From: an uncultured beta proteobacterium
Lineage (GTDB): Bacteria > Pseudomonadota > Gammaproteobacteria > Burkholderiales > SG8-39
Length of the DNA: 64,000 bases
Assembly: GCA_903859155.1 (NCBI GenBank)
Contig: CAIOLO010000126.1
Span: 1-64,000, forward strand
Reading direction: 5' to 3'
The notes under the pieces were generated by a model. It was not told where the DNA came from. It did no database searches and saw nothing but the letters and a program-made list of their open reading frames with translations. This document shows, one piece after another, positions 50,829 through 59,302 of this stretch (the first letter of the stretch is position 1; every line of letters starts with the position of its first letter). The translations under genes were made by a program, and so were the position numbers.

Positions 50829-53165
50829 TTACTTGTCTTCCATCACCCACACGCCGCACCAGTCCTCCGGCGGCGGAGTGGCGATCAGGTGCTCGCAGCG
50901 TTGCACGTAAAGGCCGGCGGTCTTGTCGTGCGGATTGATGGCGAGCACTTTCTCGAAAAGCAAACGCGCATCGACAAAGGCGCGCGCCCGGTATTTTCCC
51001 AGCGCGTCGCGGAAGTGGCCCATGGCGTCGGTGAGTTGCGGATAGGTCTCTTCAGTGTGGTAATCGAGGATCTCGTACACGCCCACCGGCTGGGTCTTGC
51101 CTTTGACCACCACCAGGTCGATCTCGCGCGCGCGGTAGGTGCCGCGCAGCTTCCTGTAGGTGTACTCGCTGACCAGAATGTGCGCTCCATACTGCTTGCA
51201 GGCCGACTCCAGCCGCGAGGCCAGGTTCACGCCGTCGCCTATCATGGTGTAGTCCATGCGCTTCTTGGAGCCGATGTTGCCCGAGACCACCATGTCGGTA
51301 TTGAGGCCGATACCGATGTCTATCGGCGCCTTGCCTTCGCCTGAGCGCTGCACATTCCAGCGGCGCAGCTCATTGATCATCGCAATCGAGGCCCGCACGG
51401 AGCGATCCACGTCGTCGTCGTGTGGCACCGGCATGCCGAAACCGGCCATGATGGCATCGCCGATGAATTTGTCGAGCATGCCGCCTTCTTCCTGGATGCA
51501 ATCGACCATCAGCGTGAAATACTCGTTGAGCATCGCCACCGTGCCCTGCGGCCCCAGTTTCTCCGAATGCGTGGTGAAGCCGCGAATATCGGAGAACAGC
51601 ACCGTGGCCTCGACAGACTGCCCGCCCAGCATCTCGGCACCGGCGGCCACCAGGCGGTCGGCAATGCCCGGGTCCATGTAGCGCGACATGGTCGATTTGA
51701 GGCGCTTTTCGCTGGAAATATCCTCGATCATGATCATCGAGCCAATGCGCTTGTGGTCGGCGCTGGAGAGCGGCAGCACGGTGACGTTGCTCGAAATGCG
51801 CTCTTCCTTGAGCACCAGTTCGGCGTCCATCAGGACTTCGAGCTTGCCACTCTCGCTGACCTGTTTGAGCTTGTCGAGCACCCAGGCATTCTCGCCGGTG
51901 AAAAAATCCGCGACCGGCTTGTGCAGGACCTCCGCTGCCGTCGCCCTCAGGATGCGCAATCCGGCCGCATTGCAGGTGACGATCTTGCCTGATTCGTCGA
52001 GTGTCACCACGCCGTTGGACATGGACTCGAGCATCGCCTCGCTGTAGTTCTTCATGTTCTGCACGTCGGCGAACAGCTTGGCGTTTTCCAGGGCGATGGA
52101 GATCTGCGCGGTGAACGCCCGCAGGCGCGACTCGTCCTCGGCGGTAAACGGTCCGCCGCGCTTGTTGAGCACCTGCGTCACGCCGATCACCTTGCCGTGC
52201 TTGTTGATGATGGGCACGCACAGGATGGAGCGGGTGAAGTAGCCGGTGCGCTTGTCGAAAGACGGGTTGAAGCGCAGATCGGCATAGGCGTAGGGAATGT
52301 TGATCGATTTTCCCGAGGTAAACACCGCCCCGGCGATGCCAACATGGTTGGGCAGGCGGATCTGCATCGATTCCAGGCCCTGGCCCACCTCGGACCACAA
52401 TTCGTTGGTTTTTTCGTCGTTGAGGAACAGCGTGGAGCGGTCCGAATTGAGCAGCCGCGTCGCCTCGCCCATCACCTTCTGCAGGAGCGAACCGAGCTTG
52501 ATGTCGGCGGTGACCTCCGAGACGATTTCGACGAACTCCATCTCCTGGGCGCGCACCGCCTTCATGCGTTCGATGAACTGCGCCCCCTGCAGAGCCACGG
52601 TGCCCTGGGTGGTCATCGCCTCGAGAATGTCGAGGTCCTGATCGGTGAACTCGCCCTTCCTCTTGTTCAGCGCCTGCGCCACGCCGATGATCTCGCCCTT
52701 CACGGTCTTGATCGGCACGCAAAGGATGTTGCGGGTGACAAAACCGGTCTGCTCGTCGATGCTCTTGTTGAAGCGGGCGTCGGAGTAGGGGTCGGGAATG
52801 ATCATCGACTCGCCGCTAGAGAACACGTGGCCGGCAATGCCGCTGGTGTTGAGCAGGCGTATCTCGCGCTTGATATTGCCCTGGGCGACGCGCGAGTACA
52901 GTTCGTTGGTGGTGGTGTCGTTCAGGAACAGCGTGCCGCGCTCGGCGCCGATTTCGCTGGTGGTCATGTCCACCAGCGCGTGCAGCACGTCGTCCAGCGT
53001 ATCGTAGGCCGCCATGCGGCGCGTGACCTCGAGCAGCATCTCGACCAGTTTCAGGCGCTCATGCCGGGGGGGCGCCTTGGCGCGCGGCTTGGCCTTCGGT
53101 TCGCCGTTGCGACCGAGCAGCGGTCGGATGTTGCTTTGAGGCAGAGGTGACTTTTCGGCGCTCAT
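50829..53165 (-). CDS. GAF-GAF-PAS class III adenylate/guanylate cyclase
   Basis: Signalling cyclase of 778 residues, like cyanobacterial CyaB1/CyaB2. It has GAF-A (about 50-205), GAF-B (about 225-375), PAS (about 385-500) and a class III catalytic domain (about 510-690). Metal Asp is in FSDIRGFT (Asp526); KFIGDAIMAGFG and YTMIGDGVNLASRLE hold the base- and transition-state residues. Lys plus Asp at the purine positions point to cAMP. GAF-B carries a complete NKFDE-like pattern (NKRGGPFTAEDE), suggesting cyclic nucleotide feedback; GAF-A lacks the final Glu. There is no TM segment, so it is cytoplasmic. It follows a coiled-coil gene by 29 bases. Confidence 0.93.
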   Translation of the reverse strand: MSAEKSPLPQSNIRPLLGRNGEPKAKPRAKAPPRHERLKLVEMLLEVTRRMAAYDTLDDVLHALVDMTTSEIGAERGTLFLNDTTTNELYSRVAQGNIKREIRLLNTSGIAGHVFSSGESMIIPDPYSDARFNKSIDEQTGFVTRNILCVPIKTVKGEIIGVAQALNKRKGEFTDQDLDILEAMTTQGTVALQGAQFIERMKAVRAQEMEFVEIVSEVTADIKLGSLLQKVMGEATRLLNSDRSTLFLNDEKTNELWSEVGQGLESMQIRLPNHVGIAGAVFTSGKSINIPYAYADLRFNPSFDKRTGYFTRSILCVPIINKHGKVIGVTQVLNKRGGPFTAEDESRLRAFTAQISIALENAKLFADVQNMKNYSEAMLESMSNGVVTLDESGKIVTCNAAGLRILRATAAEVLHKPVADFFTGENAWVLDKLKQVSESGKLEVLMDAELVLKEERISSNVTVLPLSSADHKRIGSMIMIEDISSEKRLKSTMSRYMDPGIADRLVAAGAEMLGGQSVEATVLFSDIRGFTTHSEKLGPQGTVAMLNEYFTLMVDCIQEEGGMLDKFIGDAIMAGFGMPVPHDDDVDRSVRASIAMINELRRWNVQRSGEGKAPIDIGIGLNTDMVVSGNIGSKKRMDYTMIGDGVNLASRLESACKQYGAHILVSEYTYRKLRGTYRAREIDLVVVKGKTQPVGVYEILDYHTEETYPQLTDAMGHFRDALGKYRARAFVDARLLFEKVLAINPHDKTAGLYVQRCEHLIATPPPEDWCGVWVMEDK

Positions 53166-53194
53166 GGCGTTTTGCTATCCGGTGACACCCGAAT

Positions 53195-53848
53195 TCAACG
53201 GGCGGACTCCATTTTATCCTGAAGCCGGTCGCGCAATTCCCGCGCGGTCTCCTGCAGTTGCGAAATTTCCGCGCGATCCTGGGTGCGTGCGGCGTTCATG
53301 GCCTGCTCGCGTGACAGCGATTCGTGCTCCAGCGCGTCGCGCAAAGCGGCGGCGGTGGCACGCAACTGCGCCATTTCGTCCTGGACAAAGGAGACCGCCT
53401 TTTGCACCGCATTGTCGCGTGCCGCGTGCTCGGCCTCGAGCTGGTCGCGCAGCACTGTCGCCGCGGCGCGCACCTGGGCGATTTCATCCTGGCTTTCGTT
53501 ATAGGCCTTGCGCACCAGTTCATCCCGATGGGCCCGTTCGTTTTCCAGTCCGTCGCGCAGCGCCGTGATGGTGTGCTTGAGCTGGCTGATTTCGCCGTGG
53601 GCCTCGGCCAGTGCGCTGGTAACCGCCTGCCGGGTGTCGGCGTGCGCAATTTCAATTTCGTCGCGCAACACCGCCGCCGTGGCGCGCAACTGCAGCGCTT
53701 CCGCATTGGCTTCGGAAACCGCGCGGTTGACCGCCAAAGCGGTTGCCGCCCTGGCGGCCTCGAGTTCGTCGCGCAGCGCCGCGGCGAGATTCTGCAGGTC
53801 GCGAATTTCCAGCAAAAGAGCGGCGGTATCCGGATTTTCGTTCGACAT
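53195..53848 (-). CDS. Coiled-coil protein of six 36-residue repeats
   Basis: Protein of 217 residues, nearly all alpha-helical, charged and rich in Ala, Arg, Glu and Leu. The tripeptide LRD comes at residues 25, 61, 97, 133, 169 and 205, exactly 36 apart each time. The unit reads roughly E(I/M)xQLRATAAxLRDxLExExA then 15-16 variable residues. It has no signal peptide or TM segment. 36 residues fit ten alpha-helical turns. No family is recognised. It is 29 bases before the cyclase gene on the same strand, so it is probably co-expressed and may scaffold or position the cyclase (inference). Confidence 0.85.
   Translation of the reverse strand: MSNENPDTAALLLEIRDLQNLAAALRDELEAARAATALAVNRAVSEANAEALQLRATAAVLRDEIEIAHADTRQAVTSALAEAHGEISQLKHTITALRDGLENERAHRDELVRKAYNESQDEIAQVRAAATVLRDQLEAEHAARDNAVQKAVSFVQDEMAQLRATAAALRDALEHESLSREQAMNAARTQDRAEISQLQETARELRDRLQDKMESAR
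53228..53776 (-). repeat. 108-bp period coding repeat (36 aa)
   Basis: Region from the first to the last LRD (residues 25-207). The protein-level period is exact through five consecutive intervals, with no indels, while the DNA copies have diverged. This implies old duplication with strong length selection. Confidence 0.85.
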
Positions 53849-54071
53849 GATCTTTCCGCTGCCTCGGTCGCCGCATTATGCACCGTGATGACATCCACTG
53901 AAAACCACCGCAGCGGCGCATGGCCTCTATAATTGCCGGCCATATCATGAAGAAGCGCTTCATGAACAAAGCGGCCTTTGCCCCACGCATACCGCCCCGA
54001 TCAGGGGAAGGGCAATGCGACTGGATACTTGAATTGACACCTGCTCGGTGCTTACTGAGGAAACACGGATT

Positions 54072-55046
54072 ATGAAAGCGATGCTCTGCCGCGAATTCGG
54101 CCCGATAGATAATATTGCCTGGACGGACGTTCCGACGCCTGCATGCGGCCCGAGGCAGGTGCGCTTTCGCACCTCGGTGGCCACGCTGGGGTTCATGGAT
54201 GCGCTGATGGTGAAGGGCGAATACCAGATCAAGCCCGATCTTCCCTATGTGCCCGGATCGGTGTCGGCAGGCATTGTCAGTGAAGTTGGCGCCGAAGTCC
54301 GGGGCATAGAACCGGGACAGCGCGTGACCGCCTCCGATCATCAGGGAGCATTCGCCGAAGAGCGCGTGGTCAACGCTGAAACCGTGCTGGTGACCCCCGC
54401 AGGCATGGAGGACGTGCAGGCTGCCGCGCTGCGCCTCACCTTCACTCCCTCCTACCTGGCGCTGGTGGTACGCGGCCAGTTGCAGAAAGGCGAAACTCTG
54501 GTGGTCACCGGCGCCACCGGTGGCATCGGGTTTGCGGCCCTGCAGCTTGGCCGGTATCTGGGCGCGCGCGTCATCGGCGTGGTGGGCAGCGCGGCCAAGG
54601 CGGCGTTCCTGCGCGAACACGGCTTTGCCGAAAGCATCGACTACTCGAGCGAGAATTACAAGGACCGGGTCAACGCCATGACCGGCGGCCTGGGCGCGGA
54701 CGTCATTTTCGAAGTCATCGGCGGCGATATCTTCGAGCAGTCCATGCGCTGCATCAATGTCGGCGGGCGGCTGCTGGTGCTCGGATTTGCCGGCGGCCGG
54801 ATAGGCAACGTGCCGGCCAATCTGCCGCTTTTGAAAAATGCGTCCATCATCGGCTCTTTTCTCGGCGGCTGGCGCAAGCGGCACCCGGAGGCCGGACCGG
54901 TGATCAATCAGGCGATACAGAAGATTCTGATCGATTCGGGCATGAAAACGCCGGTCGCGCGCACTTTCCCGATGCCACAGGCGGCAGACGCGCTCAAGAC
55001 ACTGCTGGACCGGACCCACGTCGGACAGATCGTGCTGGCATTCTGA
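54072..55046 (+). CDS. NADPH:quinone oxidoreductase-like MDR protein
   Basis: Zinc-free medium-chain reductase of 324 residues, like QOR/Nqo enzymes and zeta-crystallin. Features: FGPIDNIAWTDVP, YVPGSVSAGIVSEVG, the cofactor loop VTGATGGIGFAALQLG and VIFEVIGGDIFE. There are no zinc Cys. Start 54072 has GAGGAA upstream. It sits 20 bases before a VOC gene, so the two are probably one unit. Confidence 0.9.
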   Translation: MKAMLCREFGPIDNIAWTDVPTPACGPRQVRFRTSVATLGFMDALMVKGEYQIKPDLPYVPGSVSAGIVSEVGAEVRGIEPGQRVTASDHQGAFAEERVVNAETVLVTPAGMEDVQAAALRLTFTPSYLALVVRGQLQKGETLVVTGATGGIGFAALQLGRYLGARVIGVVGSAAKAAFLREHGFAESIDYSSENYKDRVNAMTGGLGADVIFEVIGGDIFEQSMRCINVGGRLLVLGFAGGRIGNVPANLPLLKNASIIGSFLGGWRKRHPEAGPVINQAIQKILIDSGMKTPVARTFPMPQAADALKTLLDRTHVGQIVLAF

Positions 55047-55065
55047 GCAGAACAAGGAGATATTT

Positions 55066-55434
55066 GTGTACAAGCGCATCGATCATGTTGCCCTGCACGT
55101 CGCCGATCTGGACCGTTCCATCGCCTTTTACGAGCGCCACTTCGGTTTCACGAATTACTTTCAGGCCCCGGTGCCCGGTGGCATACAGATCGCCTACCTG
55201 AAGCTGGGTGACACCGTGCTCGAACTCACCCACCATTCCGACGGCGAAATGATGGGGTTCCATTTTTGCCTCGAAACCGACAGCTTTGCCGAAGCGGTAT
55301 CGGCCCTGCAGCGCAATGGCGTTGATCTCATCCGTGCACCGCATCCCACGGCGCCGCGGGAGCCGCGCGAACAGGGGTGGCGCAGGGTGGTATTTCGCGG
55401 ACCCGACGGCGAGCAGATCGAGCTGCGGGGGTAA
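55066..55434 (+). CDS. VOC-family (glyoxalase-like) protein
   Basis: Vicinal oxygen chelate fold protein of 122 residues, with the two beta-alpha-beta-beta-beta halves starting at IDHVALHVADLDRSIAFYE and HFCLETDSFAEAV. Metal ligands may be His7, Glu53 in VLELTHH, His65 in GFHFC and the C-terminal Glu in GEQIEL. The GTG start follows AAGGAGA. It could be an epimerase, glyoxalase or ring-cleavage relative; no specific member is recognised. Confidence 0.85.
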   Translation: MYKRIDHVALHVADLDRSIAFYERHFGFTNYFQAPVPGGIQIAYLKLGDTVLELTHHSDGEMMGFHFCLETDSFAEAVSALQRNGVDLIRAPHPTAPREPREQGWRRVVFRGPDGEQIELRG

Positions 55435-55655
55435 TTCGCGGCGGGGGACTCCGCCTGATCGGTCGGCTTGCTCCGGGCGCTGCTCCGGCCTGCTTTACCT
55501 TTACCGGGTATGCGGAAACGAACACAATGCGGAACGGTTGATGTTCCTGTTCATTGTTCTTGCAGATGCAGCCGGATATCATCCATTTGCATTCGGAGCC
55601 AGCGCGTTGCAATCCGTTGGCGGCCTTGCCACTGATTCTTGGAGGAACCCTGACC

Positions 55656-56615
55656 ATGCGCCGTTTGATACTGACCATTCTGTTCGCAACTGCCGCAGGT
55701 GCCGCCTGTGCGCAGTCCTACCCGTCGCGTCCGCTGCGCATGCTGATCCATTTTCCTCCGGGGGGGGCGACGGATATTGTCGGCCGCATCATCTCGCCGC
55801 CGCTTGCCGAGAAACTTGGCCAGCCGGTCGTGGTCGAGAACCGGCCCGGAGCGGGTGGTGCCGTCGCCGCCGAGATCGCGGCCAAGGCGGCACCGGATGG
55901 CCATACCCTGTTGATCGCAGGCACCTCCAGCGTGCTCGGGCTCAACGTAGTGATGATTCCCAACCTGCCCTACAAACCCAGCGATCTGGCCTCGATCACC
56001 AGGCTGGTGACCAGCCCCTTCATTGTCGCCGTGAACACCTCGCTCATTCCTGCCACCTCGATCCGCGAATTGATCGCCGCGCTCAAGGCAAAACCGCGCC
56101 AGCCGTTTGCGTCGGGCGGCACCGCGTCGGGCATGCACCTGGCCGGTGAATTCTTCCGCAGCCTGGCCGGCGTCGACATGTACCACGTGCCGTACAAGGG
56201 TAACGGACCGGCAATGTCCGATCTCTCCGGCGGCCAGATTCCGATTGCTTTCGTGGATCTGGGCTCGACCGCCTCCTATGCGAAATCAACCCGCGTGAAA
56301 GTACTTGCAGTGGCAGCCCGCGAGCGCACCGCCATGGCGCCGGATATTCCATCGGCGCTGGAGAGCGGATTGCCAGGATGGGAAGCAACCGGTTCCTTCG
56401 GCCTGGTGACAGCGGTCGCCACACCGCGCCCGATCATCATGCGGCTGAACCGGGAGATGACGGATATATTGAAAATGCCCGAGGTCCGCACGCGGATTCT
56501 GGCAACCAACAACGAACCGGCGCCGACCTCGCCGGAAGAGTATGACGCCTTCATCAAGTCCGAAGTCACGAAATGGACGAAGGTGATCACCGAGGCGAAC
56601 ATCAAGTTCGAGTGA
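55656..56615 (+). CDS. Bug/TctC-family periplasmic substrate-binding protein
   Basis: Seventh Bug-type binding protein, 319 residues. The signal peptide ends near GAACAQ. Landmarks: LIHFPPGGATDI, VENRPGAGGA and AAPDGHTLLI; His replaces the usual Tyr in PDGYT. GGAGGAACC precedes the ATG; the frame is open to 55554. It lies downstream of the VOC gene with a 221-base gap. Confidence 0.92.
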   Translation: MRRLILTILFATAAGAACAQSYPSRPLRMLIHFPPGGATDIVGRIISPPLAEKLGQPVVVENRPGAGGAVAAEIAAKAAPDGHTLLIAGTSSVLGLNVVMIPNLPYKPSDLASITRLVTSPFIVAVNTSLIPATSIRELIAALKAKPRQPFASGGTASGMHLAGEFFRSLAGVDMYHVPYKGNGPAMSDLSGGQIPIAFVDLGSTASYAKSTRVKVLAVAARERTAMAPDIPSALESGLPGWEATGSFGLVTAVATPRPIIMRLNREMTDILKMPEVRTRILATNNEPAPTSPEEYDAFIKSEVTKWTKVITEANIKFE

Positions 56616-56922
56616 GGTCCGCGAAGAACTCTCCGGGGTGTGCACCGAGTACCTGAGGCCTGGGCGATCGGGTCAAGCAGCGGTCGGTTGAGGGGCTATA
56701 AGTGATGCAATTCCGAGCCATTCATCCAGTGCCGGCGCCCCCGCCGGCAAGGCGTTCGTTGACCTAAATCAAAAGTTCTCCATCCTCCGGCATCAATAGC
56801 GGTTTCGGCCCGTTGCTTCCCTTTACGGGCCCATGCTTCGGCAGTACATTCGCCAAGTCCGGCCCCGACCCGTGGCCGCATTTTTGCGCGAATTACCGCG
56901 CAGACAGCAACAGGAGCATCCC
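56616..56922. other. 307-base intergenic region with a hairpin
   Basis: Holds a perfect 8-bp stem TGCCGGCG / CGCCGGCA with a CCCC loop (56730-56749), 114 bases after the Bug stop; possible late terminator or start of a leader structure. The frame of the next gene is open from 56833, but there is no ribosome site or family match there. No clear promoter is seen. Confidence 0.45.
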
Positions 56923-58125
56923 ATGGCAGGCCCCGAAGAACGCTTACACCATCCGATATCAACCCAGGAACTCGAGCGTCGCTGGAGCGCGGTGCGCGCA
57001 GCGATGAAGCAGCACAAGATCGACGTGCTGCTGATGCAGAACAACAACGATTTCATGGGAGGGTACGTCAAGTATTTCACCGACCTGCCTGCCAGCCACG
57101 GCTATCCCCAGACAGTGATCTTCCCCGCCGACGACAGCATGACCGTGATCATCCAGTCGGGCTTCGGCGACGACCAGAAACTGCCGCCAGAGGGTAACTG
57201 GATGCGACGCGGCGTCAAGCGCGTACTGGGCGCGCCGTACTTCTCCAGCGCGTACTACACACTGCCCTACGACGCCGAACACGCCGAGACCGCGCTCGCG
57301 CCGTATGCGCGCGGCACCATAGGCCTGGTCGGGCGCGGCACGCTGCCGCTGTCGATGATGGAACACCTGCAGAAAGGCAAGCTCTCCGGCGCGCGATTCG
57401 TCGACGCGAGCGACATGGTCGATCAGATCAAGGTCATCAAGAGCGAAGAGGAATGGACCTTCATCCGGCGCACGGCTGAGGTCCAGGATGGCGCGATTGC
57501 TGCGGCAATGGCCGCTGTCAAACCGGGCAAGCGTGAAATCGAAATTGCCGCGGTAGCCGAACACTACGTGCTCGATCACGGTGGCGAGCAGGGCCTGTTT
57601 CTGGCCGCCTCGCATGCGGCCGGAGAGCCCGTCTACTGGGGCAACCGCCACCTGCAGAACCGCACGCTGCGCGAGGGCGACATGTTCACGCTGCTGTGCG
57701 AGAGCAACGGGCCGGGCGGCTTCTACACCGAGATCAGCCGCGCCTGCGTGCTGGGCAAAGCGCCCCAGATCATGAAAGACCACTTCGCCTTCCTGCTCGA
57801 GGCGCGCCAGTACACGCTCAGCCTGCTAAAGCCCGGCGCCTCCTGCAAGGACATCTGGGATTCCTATAACGCGTTCATGCGCAAGCACGGCAAGCCCGAG
57901 GAGGAAAGACTGTATTGCCACGGGCAGGGCTACGACCTGGTGGAGCGCCCGCTGGTGCGCAAGGACGAACCCATGGTGATTCGCGCCGACATGAACATCA
58001 CCTGCCATCCCACCTATGTCGCGGATGGCTGGTTCCACACCATCTGCGACAACTACCGGATCGGCGAACAGGGTGTCATCGGGCGCACCCACAAGTATCC
58101 GGAAAAGCTGCTCGAAATCGGCTGA
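56923..58125 (+). CDS. M24 (Xaa-Pro peptidase/creatinase-fold) protein, altered metal site
   Basis: Pita-bread-fold protein of 400 residues, with a creatinase N-terminal domain (about 20-150) and an M24 domain (about 160-390). The usual five metal ligands Asp, Asp, His, Glu, Glu are changed: Glu260 (LLCESNG), Glu270 (FYTEISR), His333 (CHGQGYD), His362 (ITCHPTY) and Cys or Asp in TICDNYR. Either a different metal is bound or the protein works without one, as creatinase does. Start 56923 has AGGAG upstream. The ligand and reaction are unknown. Confidence 0.8.
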   Translation: MAGPEERLHHPISTQELERRWSAVRAAMKQHKIDVLLMQNNNDFMGGYVKYFTDLPASHGYPQTVIFPADDSMTVIIQSGFGDDQKLPPEGNWMRRGVKRVLGAPYFSSAYYTLPYDAEHAETALAPYARGTIGLVGRGTLPLSMMEHLQKGKLSGARFVDASDMVDQIKVIKSEEEWTFIRRTAEVQDGAIAAAMAAVKPGKREIEIAAVAEHYVLDHGGEQGLFLAASHAAGEPVYWGNRHLQNRTLREGDMFTLLCESNGPGGFYTEISRACVLGKAPQIMKDHFAFLLEARQYTLSLLKPGASCKDIWDSYNAFMRKHGKPEEERLYCHGQGYDLVERPLVRKDEPMVIRADMNITCHPTYVADGWFHTICDNYRIGEQGVIGRTHKYPEKLLEIG

Positions 58126-58146
58126 TGCGGCGGCAGTTCTGAGGCA

Positions 58147-58167
58147 GGGCATCATCCTTCGATGCCC
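58147..58167. terminator. Hairpin between convergent genes
   Basis: GGGCATC-ATCCTTC-GATGCCC, a perfect 7-bp stem, extended by GGCA/TGCC pairs further out. It lies between the M24 gene and a Bug gene on the other strand. There is no U-tract. Confidence 0.45.
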
Positions 58168-58250
58168 GCCGCTGCCTGCCGCCGGCGATTGCAGGCGGTA
58201 GCGTGACAAAGCGACTAAATGATTGATGCTGCGTCGGGCAGCGCCGTGCT

Positions 58251-59237
58251 TTACTCGACCTTGATGCCGGACGCCTTGACGACTTTGGCCCATTTCACGA
58301 CTTCGTCGCGCAGGAAGGCTTCAAACTCCGGCAGCGAATCGATGCCGGGTTCGACGCCGAAATCCTTTAGAAGCTGCTGGCGCACTTCCGGCTGCGCCTT
58401 GATCCGGGTGACCTCGGCGTTCAGCCTGGTGATGATCTCCCGCGGCGTTCCCTTCGGCGCTGCCAGCGCGAAAAATGAGATCGACTCGGCATTCTTGATC
58501 CCGGCCTCGGCGGTGGTCGGCACATCCGGCAGCAACGCATGGCGTTCGAAACTGGTATAGACCAGAGGGCGTAATTTTCCGGCTTTGATTTGCGGCAACA
58601 CATCAAGGACCGTGGCGAAACTGGTCTGTACCCGGCCGGCGAGCAGATCAACCGATGCCGGCTGGAACCCCTTATACGGTACGTGGACCAGTCCTATTCC
58701 TGTTTGCGCGTTGAACAGTTCACCGGAAAGATGGAACGGGGTGGCATTTCCGGGCGTGGCGTAATTCAGCGTACCCGGCTCGGCTTTCGCCAGGGCGATA
58801 AGTTCCTTCACCGAGCGCGGCGCCAGTCCCGGATAAATCACCAGCACGGTTCCCTGCCGCACCAGCATCGATATCGGCGCGAAATCGGTGTTCGGGTCAT
58901 ACGGCAGCTTCGTATAGAGGCTCTGGTGGATGGTGAGAATGCTGGTGTTTGCGGACAGCAGGGTATAGCCGTCTGGCGGTGATTTCGCGACATGGTCAGA
59001 GCCGATCACGCTGTTCGCGCCGGGTCTGTTTTCGACAACGAACGGCTGCTTCAACTGGTCGCCAAGTTTCTGGGCGAAAACCCGCGTCACGATGTCGCTG
59101 GAACCGCCGGCGGCCAGCGTGACGATGATTCTTACGGGTTTGACCGGATACGCACCGCCTGTTTGCGAAAGCGCGTTGCCCCAGGGCACTGCCAGGCTTG
59201 CGGCCAGCAGCGCAACTGCCAGGTAAGGTCTCGTCAT
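58251..59237 (-). CDS. Bug/TctC-family periplasmic substrate-binding protein
   Basis: Eighth Bug-type binding protein, 328 residues. The signal peptide ends near NALSQ. Landmarks: IVTLAAGGSSDI, VENRPGANSVIG and SPPDGYTLLS. Start 59237 is chosen because GGAGGAG lies about ten bases upstream; the in-frame ATG at 59255 overlaps that site. It is the last gene of a crotonase/synthetase/synthetase operon, so it may capture the acid they activate. Confidence 0.92.
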   Translation of the reverse strand: MTRPYLAVALLAASLAVPWGNALSQTGGAYPVKPVRIIVTLAAGGSSDIVTRVFAQKLGDQLKQPFVVENRPGANSVIGSDHVAKSPPDGYTLLSANTSILTIHQSLYTKLPYDPNTDFAPISMLVRQGTVLVIYPGLAPRSVKELIALAKAEPGTLNYATPGNATPFHLSGELFNAQTGIGLVHVPYKGFQPASVDLLAGRVQTSFATVLDVLPQIKAGKLRPLVYTSFERHALLPDVPTTAEAGIKNAESISFFALAAPKGTPREIITRLNAEVTRIKAQPEVRQQLLKDFGVEPGIDSLPEFEAFLRDEVVKWAKVVKASGIKVE

Positions 59238-59302
59238 GATGGTTTTCTCCTCCATTGAAAATAGGGCCTCGGTTTGCGCGCGTGCTCAATTTCAGCCGGA
59301 TT

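Noticed and set aside
49308-51344. 678-residue plus-strand open frame
   Set aside because: Antisense to the photolyase and cyclase genes, whose motifs are intact; no recognisable domain.
54034-54060. Sigma-70 promoter starting at TTGACA before the quinone oxidoreductase
   Set aside because: No acceptable -10 at 16-18 bases; GAGGAA of the ribosome site occupies that place.
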